The position numbers and the translations under genes were made by a program. A model generated the notes under the pieces. The model was not told where the DNA came from, searched no databases, and saw nothing but the letters and a program-made list of their open reading frames with translations. Positions 57,032 through 64,000 of a DNA stretch of 64,000 bases are shown here, in pieces (the first letter of the stretch is position 1; every line of letters starts with the position of its first letter). The DNA is from Anolis sagrei. Taxonomy: Eukaryota > Chordata > Lepidosauria > Squamata > Anolidae. Where the stretch lies: assembly GCF_037176765.1 (NCBI RefSeq), contig NC_090023.1, forward strand, positions 213,340,506-213,404,505, given 5' to 3'.

Positions 57032-59109
57032 GCTCCCATAGCCATAACAGCTGTGTTGAACATTCATGTGTAAGGCAACTCACCTTAGATTGATAAATCC
57101 TAAAGCCAAATATTATGGAAAGCTGTGATATGATACAAAAGCCTCTGGGCTTTACTGATGTATGGGTTGGATAGCTGCTGTTAAGAAACAAGGTGATAGA
57201 TGAACAGCTAGCATGGACTTTCATATGTTGTGACAGAACTATCTTTGCGTTGTTTGGACCCTAATTACCTTTGGGATGAAAACTAGATACATTTCTTTTA
57301 CAGTAAGCTAATATAGCTATCATTAATTTTAAAAACCCTAATCCTTATCTTGTTTATTGAGTAGAGATGATAAATATTAATTGCACTTGCCATTTGGTTT
57401 AGAAAATCTCACAGTGACATGATTAGATTGCATTTTAAAAAACATATTGTACTTATCTGTTGTATATGCATAAAATAAACATATTTGCCAACATACAAAA
57501 AACAGCATTTCTGCCTTCAGATCCACATTGTTACCTAACTACTTTTATTCCTATTTGACCAATTAGGGATTTTATTTTATTTTATTTGCTTCCTGGTTTC
57601 AACATTTCAAGTCTCTTTGATGACTTCCTTTTTCTTAGTTGCTGACCTTGATTCTTTTCTTAAGTCCATTTCCCTTTGGGTTCCTCTTACTTGTCAAAGT
57701 TGAAATAAATCTATCTGGTTTGTTTTCTTCCCAGCCTTTGCTTTTATCTTAATTTCCCAATTAGAGTTCTAATGTTTCTTCTCCAGTTTATCACAGTTTA
57801 TCAAGGTTGTTCTGATACTGATGATTTCCTTAAGGCAATGTCCTGCTTGAAATTACTGAGAGATATCTATTCTCTCTGAAATAAGGATGACTCCCCTCTT
57901 GATTTGGTGTAGATGCACCAGGTTCATTATCATTTCTGTATCGTTTCCTTAATGATCTTAAAGGATCTGCAATCTTATCTAATGGTTGCTCATGTTTGAT
58001 GCTACTTTGTATTTTTTCCTGTCTTTTTCATTTATTATTGACATTGCTAGAATTAAGAAGATTTATTTTAAATTGTAGATGTGATAGTAATAGAAACAAA
58101 TCTCTGGCAATTCTCAATAACAGGTTATGAATCCTCCCATCTATAGATGGGTATAGAGGAAAGCATGACTGAATCCAGGAGGAAGAAGCACTTGTCTCCA
58201 AAGTCTCCTGTAACCATGTTAGCTTTGATTTAGGAAACATCTTTGACAGCCTCTGAATTTTTTCCTGTCTTCTATATAAGTGACAGTGGGCCCTCTTTCA
58301 TATGAAAAGCATTATGGAAATGAATCCTGTGTATCCTCTAACTAGAAATTGTGTGCAGTTTTGTTCTAACTTTGTGTTCAGAACTATAATTAATACCTGC
58401 ACCCAAATCGCTGAAATGCCAAGTTCACTAACTTTAGCACAGATATTGCCAATTATAAGCCATCCACCCTTACAGGGTTTTTTTTTTATACAACCATAAT
58501 TCACAGTGTTAAACAACTAATTCCTGTTCCGCTTAGCAATTCTTGAAACGTCAGAAAATCATAGTGGTGCCTTTTGTGTAATAGTGAGATCATGTCCTTT
58601 AACCTTTGCATGTTGCACAGGCTGTTTCAAAATCTGAATTAGAAATATTCTCCACTAACACCTCTGTGGTTTCTACTTGTTCATTCCAATCCTTTTCCCA
58701 TGGTTTCCCCTATTTTGATTGTTCTGTTGAGCAACACTGTTTCAAGGGCCTAGCCATATTATCAATATATTCAGAAGCAGAGATTTGTGTTACAACTGAT
58801 TGCTATCAAAAGGGGGCTTTTTAAAAAGACTGTAAAAGTGCCTAATGGCGATAAGGAGAAAAGAAAATAATATTGGATAAATTACTTTGGGATCAGGAAG
58901 CACCTCTAAAACACTAATTTACTCCTGCCTACTTGGAAGTAGGAAATAGATACATAATGGTGCCCAAGCTTTTTTTACTCGCTTAGATATAAAGTAAGTG
59001 TCATGGCTGCCATAATTCAAATATAGTTCAAGATATACCCAGAAACACATTCAGATAGAGCACATAGTATTATGGAAGCACAATGTAGGAAAATGTATAG
59101 CATACTCAA
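57032..59109. other. intergenic AT-rich DNA upstream of SLK
   Basis: No exon or boundary-defined element seen. The T-rich stretch 57560-58270 may be an old antisense LINE, but no protein motif convinced me. Confidence 0.4.
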
Positions 59110-60846
59110 AATATGGAAAAGGGAAAGGGAAAAGGCAGAACTACTTAATGCCTTCTTTGCCTTGGTCTTCTCACAAAAGAAAGTCATCTTCAACCTCAGC
59201 AAGATGGAGTGGATGAGGGATTAGAGGACATCCAACCTCAAATTGGGAAACAAGTCGTCCAGGAATACCTGGTCGCTCTAAATGAGTTCAAGTCCCCAGG
59301 GCCAGATCAACTATACCCAAGAGTATTGAAGGAACTAGCGGAAGTCATTTCGGAACCATTGGCAATAATCTTTGAGAGTTCTTGGAGAACGGGAGAAGTT
59401 CCAGCAGACTGGAGGAGGGCAAATGTGGTCCCAGTCTTCAAGAAGGGAAAAAAGGATGACCCAAACAATTACCGTCTGATCAGCCTCACATCAATACCAG
59501 GCAAGATTCTGGAAAAGATTGTTAAGGAAGTGGTCTGCAAACACTTAGAAACAAATGCGGTCATCGCTAATAGTCAACATGGATTTATCAAAAACAAGTC
59601 ATTCCAGACTAATCTGATCTCTTTTTTCGATAGAGCTACAAGCTGGGTAGATGCAGGGAATGCCGTAGATGTAGCGTACCTGAATTTCAGTAAGGCCTTC
59701 GACAAGGTCCCCCATGATCTTCTGGCAAACAAACTAGTCCAATGTGGGCTAGGCAAAACTACGGTGAGGTGGATCTGTAAAATTAAATGGTAAAATTAAA
59801 TGGTTAAATGGACGAACCCAGAGGGTGCTCACCAATGCTTCCTCTTCATCCTGGAAAGAAGTGACGAGCGGAGTGCCGCAGGGTTCCGTCCTGGGCCCGG
59901 TCCTGTTCAACATCTTTATTAATGACTTAGATGAAGGGCTAGAAGGCATGATCACCAAGTTTGCAGACGACACCAAATTGGGAGGGATAGCCAATACTCC
60001 AGAGGACAGGAGCAGAATTCAAAACGATCTTGACAGATTAGAGAGATGGGCCAAAACTAACAAAATGAAATTCAACAGTGACAAATGCAAGATACTCCAC
60101 TTAAGCAGAAAAAACGAAATCCAAAGATACAGAATGGGGGACGCGTGGCTCGAGAGCAGTACGTGTGAAAAAGATCTTGGAGTCCTCGTGGACAGCAAGT
60201 TAAACATGAGCCAGCAATGTCACGTGGCAGCTAAAAAAGCCAATGGGATTTTGGCCTGCATCAATAGGAGCATAGTGTCTAGATCTAGGGAAGTAATGCT
60301 ACCCCTCTATTCTGCCTTCGTTGGACCACATCTGGAATATTGTGTCCAATTCTGGGCAACACAATTGAAGAGAGATATTGACAAGCTGGAATGTGTCCAG
60401 AGGAGGGCGACTAAAATGATCAAGATTCTGGAGAACAAGCCCTATGAAGAGCAGCTTAAAGAGCTGGGCATGTTTAGCCTGAAGAAGAGAAGGCTGAGAG
60501 AAGATATGATAGCCATGTATAAATATGTGAGGGGAAGTCACAGGAAGGAGGGAGCAAGCTTGTTTTCTGCTTCCCTGGAGACTAAGACACGGAACAATGG
60601 CTTCAAACTACAAGAGAGGAGATTCCATCTGAACATTAGGAAGAACTTCCTGACTGTGAGAACAGTTCAGCAGTGGAACTCTCTGCCCTGGAGTGTGGTG
60701 GAGGCTCCATCTTTGGAAGCTTTTAAACAGAGGCTGGATGGCCATCTGTCAGGGGTGATTTGAATGCAACATTCCTGGTTCTTGGCAGGGGGTTGGACTG
60801 GATGGCCCATGAGTTCTCTTCCAACTCTGTGATTCTATGATTCTAT
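59110..60846 (+). mobile_element. CR1 LINE, 5'-truncated, 1.7 kb
   Basis: Starts inside the ORF2 region (KAELLNAFFA-like) and runs to the CR1 3' tail TGATTCTATGATTCTATA. Reverse transcriptase motifs: EFKSPGPDQLYPRVLKELA, YRLISLTSIPGKILEKIV, YLNFSKAFDKVPHDLL, then SGVPQGSVLGPVLFNIFIND and KFADDTKLGG with the catalytic pair. The C terminus has RNNGFKLQERRFHLNIRKNF. A short tandem duplication (TAAAATTAAATGG, about 59777-59803) breaks the frame between the two halves. It has lost its 5' portion and endonuclease, so it is inactive. Confidence 0.92.
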
Positions 60847-62609
60847 ATAGACAAGTTGTACATTCCCCAAAATATCACTTCCAGGCCTTTTGACTAAGAT
60901 CAAATATACTACTTTCCCTAAAGCTCACTGAAAGTGGTCAAAACACAATTTTCCTCTGGGTGTCTAGGTATACTTCAAAACAAAGCATTTTGCAGCTGGC
61001 CACAATTTCCTTTTCAAGGAATGACTGAAGTAGGAATTAGCAAAATATGGCCTTCAAATGCAGTTATACTGCAGCTTCCAGCATTCTTTTTCATTGCCTA
61101 GACTGACTAGGTCTGATGGCAGTTGCTCACTTATGCTCTGAAGTTCGGTGCTTCACTTCGCAACATGCCAAACATTACATGGTATTTAAAAAAAACAAAA
61201 AACCGGGAAGGAACACTATGTTGAAGACCCTTTGAAACATCAGAAGTCTAGTCTGGTGTACATGCACAATTATTCTACCAAGGTTAAAATTTTGAAATGG
61301 TGAAATTAGTGACTCTAAGATCATTGAGGTAGTTTCATAACTAAGTATGAATTTGATTCCAGGTCTTTCCACATTCCATACTTTATGCACTGCATTGTAC
61401 TAGCTCAGCATTTTCATCTGTAGAATATTGTCTGTCTGACAGGTATTAAATGAAAGTGTGTTGCAAATGGATTACCACAATACTCTTGACCTCTAAATAG
61501 TCATTAGACTTTTGTTTCCAAAAGGCACAAGCTGTTTTGTTTTTTTGTGGTGTTAATATTTTCAGTACCTCACATAATAGCATGGATTAGAAAAGTATTA
61601 AGGGGTGAAGGTACAAGATTTTCTCGTATAAAATCTGCAACAATACTTTCACCTCATGAATCCTAAATGTGCTTCTCTCTACTTATTTTTGTTTTTTAGA
61701 CTGATGTTATTCTCCTGAGGGTATGATTGAGACATAGAATTTCAGTAATTAACTTATTTCAATTACAGAATGTTTTCACTACTCTGTTTATATGTATGAA
61801 TCATTCTTCATATCCTATGTTGATTATGATTGATTACAATAGCACAAAGCTAAAGAAAACTGTTATCCTTAGTTAATTGTGCATCGAATATACAAAGAAC
61901 TGTAGGGTCATGTTACTATTAATGCAGTTGTGACTGTGTATTTGTTGTGTGCTGTGTTGCCCTTAGTCTTGAAAATGTGCATTCCTAACCATGTGGAAGT
62001 GTGTTTAACACAATCCTGTTAGATTTCCCATTTTGGTTGTTAAGATTTGGCATTAATTGTTCTAATGTCTGAGTTGTGGGGACCAATTGTCATTTGGCAA
62101 ATGAAATTGATTGAAAATTGCTTTACTAAGAAATGAAAAAGCCATTTTAATTCCTGGAAATGAATACAGTCATGCTGCATTTTCATGTAAAGTCAAATGT
62201 GTGGAGGAAGGGTGATCCTACTGTTTCATTGTGCTGTCAGTAGAGTTTTTCTTCTGTACAAATTCTTCTAACGAGAGAGCAAAGTGTGAATATGTTGCCA
62301 AGAACAGCTTAAGGATTGTGCTGGAGAGAATTTTAAAGTGGAATTACAGGTTACATAAAAATGTAAATTCTAGTGGATTCCTGCCAGTCGTCTTAAGTGA
62401 CTACTGAATTCTTGCTCATCTGGAGACAACATTATCAAACTGGCAAACAAACTGCTGCCCTGACTAGTTGGGTAGCTATTACTATTTAAATCTGTTTGGT
62501 TTTGCAACTAGTCCTTGTTGTATGGTTTCAAGTTGTTTTCAACTTGCAGCAACCTTAATGCCATCATTGCAGATTGCCCCTCTTGGAAGAGGAACAGCAA
62601 AAAATTACA
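60847..62609. other. intergenic AT-rich DNA
   Basis: No gene, exon or boundary-defined repeat that I can support. A degraded MIR/L2-like piece is likely near 62515-62570. Confidence 0.4.
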
Positions 62610-62770
62610 ACTTGGCCCCTTTCACACAGCTCAATAAAATCCCACATTATCTGCTTTGAACTGGAATATATGGCAGTGTGGATTCAGATAACCCAGTTCA
62701 AAGCAGGTATTGTGGGATTTTCTGCCTTTATATTCTGGATTATATGGCTATGTGGGAAGGCCTTTGCCAT
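62610..62770. mobile_element. family A MITE
   Basis: Inverted ends GGCCCCTTTCACACAGCTCA and GGCTATGTGGGAAGGCC, with AACCCAGTTCAAAGCAGGTA inside. The same family as the intron copies. Confidence 0.68.
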
Positions 62771-63079
62771 TTGCAGCAATAAAACAGACAGTCCTTAAAC
62801 AAAAGCAGGCAGGAGTACCAAGATGCTCACAACATCTCTTTTATTTCTTCTTCATAGCAGACAGATTTAGGGGCAAATCTTCCAGTCCTTTCTCATCCTT
62901 CTCCCCTTTTCCCTGCCTCCGCAACTCTGTTTTCAATCTGTCCCCAGCCCCATCCTTTACACACATCTCCCTTACAGTTACCCAGGTAATTGTGATGAAA
63001 GTCTTTCTAGCCTCTGCTCACATATCCCACCTTTGAAGTAAGAGTGGATGTTTTATTTTCTCTTAAGTATGGTTCCCTC

Positions 63080-63235
63080 CTCATTGCTCACACTCTTACA
63101 GCTATATCATAGGATTTTCTGAGCCTGAGAGTTTGATTGGCATAAAACAGCCAGAGGATGTCAATTATTGAGCAAGGAATTAAACCCTGGTCTTCACAGT
63201 CAGAGTCTGGCACGCAAACCATTACATCATGACAA
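63080..63235 (-). mobile_element. old MIR-like SINE fragment
   Basis: It holds a diverged B-box-like segment in AATTAAACCCTGGTCTTCAC and a CATAGGATTTTCTGAGCC-type tail fragment. Orientation is uncertain. Confidence 0.4.
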
Positions 63236-63334
63236 AATTCAACCCCCCATTTCTGTATAATATACCTGAGTCTACCTCTGGAAAACTATAGGTATTCCAC
63301 TAAGCATGCTCAGTAGTAACTTGAGAGTTCAAAT

Positions 63335-64000
63335 TGATTTTTTATAGTAATTTTATTGTGTTTTTTAATATATACAAAGAAAGTGGGGGAAAACATTTCA
63401 GTTTAAAGAAAAGTAGGAAAATCTATAGGGAAAAGACAAAGAAGAAGGAAAGAAAAAAAGGGGGTGTGTGGGACTTCCCAATGTCTTCCAAGGTTGCTTC
63501 TTGATGTATCATGGTGATTTTTATCAGCTTTCTCTGTTTGTACAATTTCGAAAGTCGTCTATCATTGTAGCCTACACAGCTTTATCTGGTTTTTGTATCT
63601 TCAAATGTTGGACAAGTCTATATTCAATGTAAGATTTCTGCTTGCAATAAACTCCTTAAATCCATCCTAATCTGTCTTCTTTTGGGTGTTGTTCAGTCTT
63701 TGCGATAGGCTGTCCATCTGAATTAAGTCAAAGACTTTTAAGATCCAGTCTTCAATACTTGGTACGTGGATTTGTTTCCAGGTTTTTGCAATTAACTATC
63801 TGGCGGCTGTGCCTAAAAGGAAAATTATCTTATCCTGGTTTACATCTAGTTTTGTGTTTGTAATACTGAGTAGATATGTCTCGGGGGAGCTGGGGAATTT
63901 TTGTTTTTATTATTTTTTGTGTTGCTGAGTGGACTTCCTTCCAAAATTTTTAAAATATTTTTACAAGTCCACCATTGGTGGAAGAAGGTTCCTATTTCTT
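63335..64000 (-). mobile_element. L1 LINE 3' part, continues past window
   Basis: Read on the minus strand, segments resemble the ORF2 C terminus: KTWKQIHVPSIEDWILKVFD and MDSLSQRLNNTQKK, preceded by a Trp/Cys-poor version of the zinc-like region. Several stops interrupt it, so the copy is decayed. The 3' untranslated part is at the left (63335-63480) with A/G-rich sequence. Confidence 0.65.

Overview
The window is vertebrate nuclear DNA: AT-rich, dense in interspersed repeats, and holding one long split gene. The repeat set (CR1 LINEs with ATTCTATG-type tails, tRNA-derived SINEs including a Sauria-like one, a DIRS element, Helitrons ending in CTAG, a Penelope-like element, small hAT-like inverted-repeat elements) points to a squamate, most likely an iguanian lizard close to Anolis. 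That assignment is inference from repeat style, not from a database match.

The only host gene I can support is SLK (STE20-like serine/threonine kinase), on the minus strand. All 19 coding exons can be placed from the start codon at 54063 to the stop at 7788-7790. Together they give a 1264-residue protein with every splice phase consistent: kinase domain (exons 1-7), long acidic low-complexity middle (mostly the 1449-base exon 9), and charged coiled-coil C-terminal half (exons 10-19). A probable 3' UTR runs to about 5840. A CpG-rich promoter lies at about 54950-55620, with a possible upstream noncoding exon.

Layout: 1-5840 downstream intergenic DNA with SINEs; 5840-54063 SLK transcription unit; 54064-55620 5' region and CpG island; 55620-64000 upstream intergenic DNA with nested CR1 pieces, a 1.7-kb CR1 and the 3' part of an L1 running off the end. 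The 19.6-kb first intron holds most mobile DNA: one Helitron copy beside exon 2, a complete 1.53-kb Helitron, and a 5.8-kb DIRS-type retroelement that looks whole. A second, divergent and broken DIRS fragment sits in intron 4. Intron 11 holds a palindromic Penelope-like insertion with hammerhead-like ribozyme cores and a 13-base target duplication.

The host-gene features most worth following are a cluster of four TGCATG (Rbfox-type) motifs just upstream of the 93-base exon 13, a GC-AG intron 3, a tandem NAGNAG acceptor at exon 9, and an unannotated 114-base in-phase candidate exon in intron 13.
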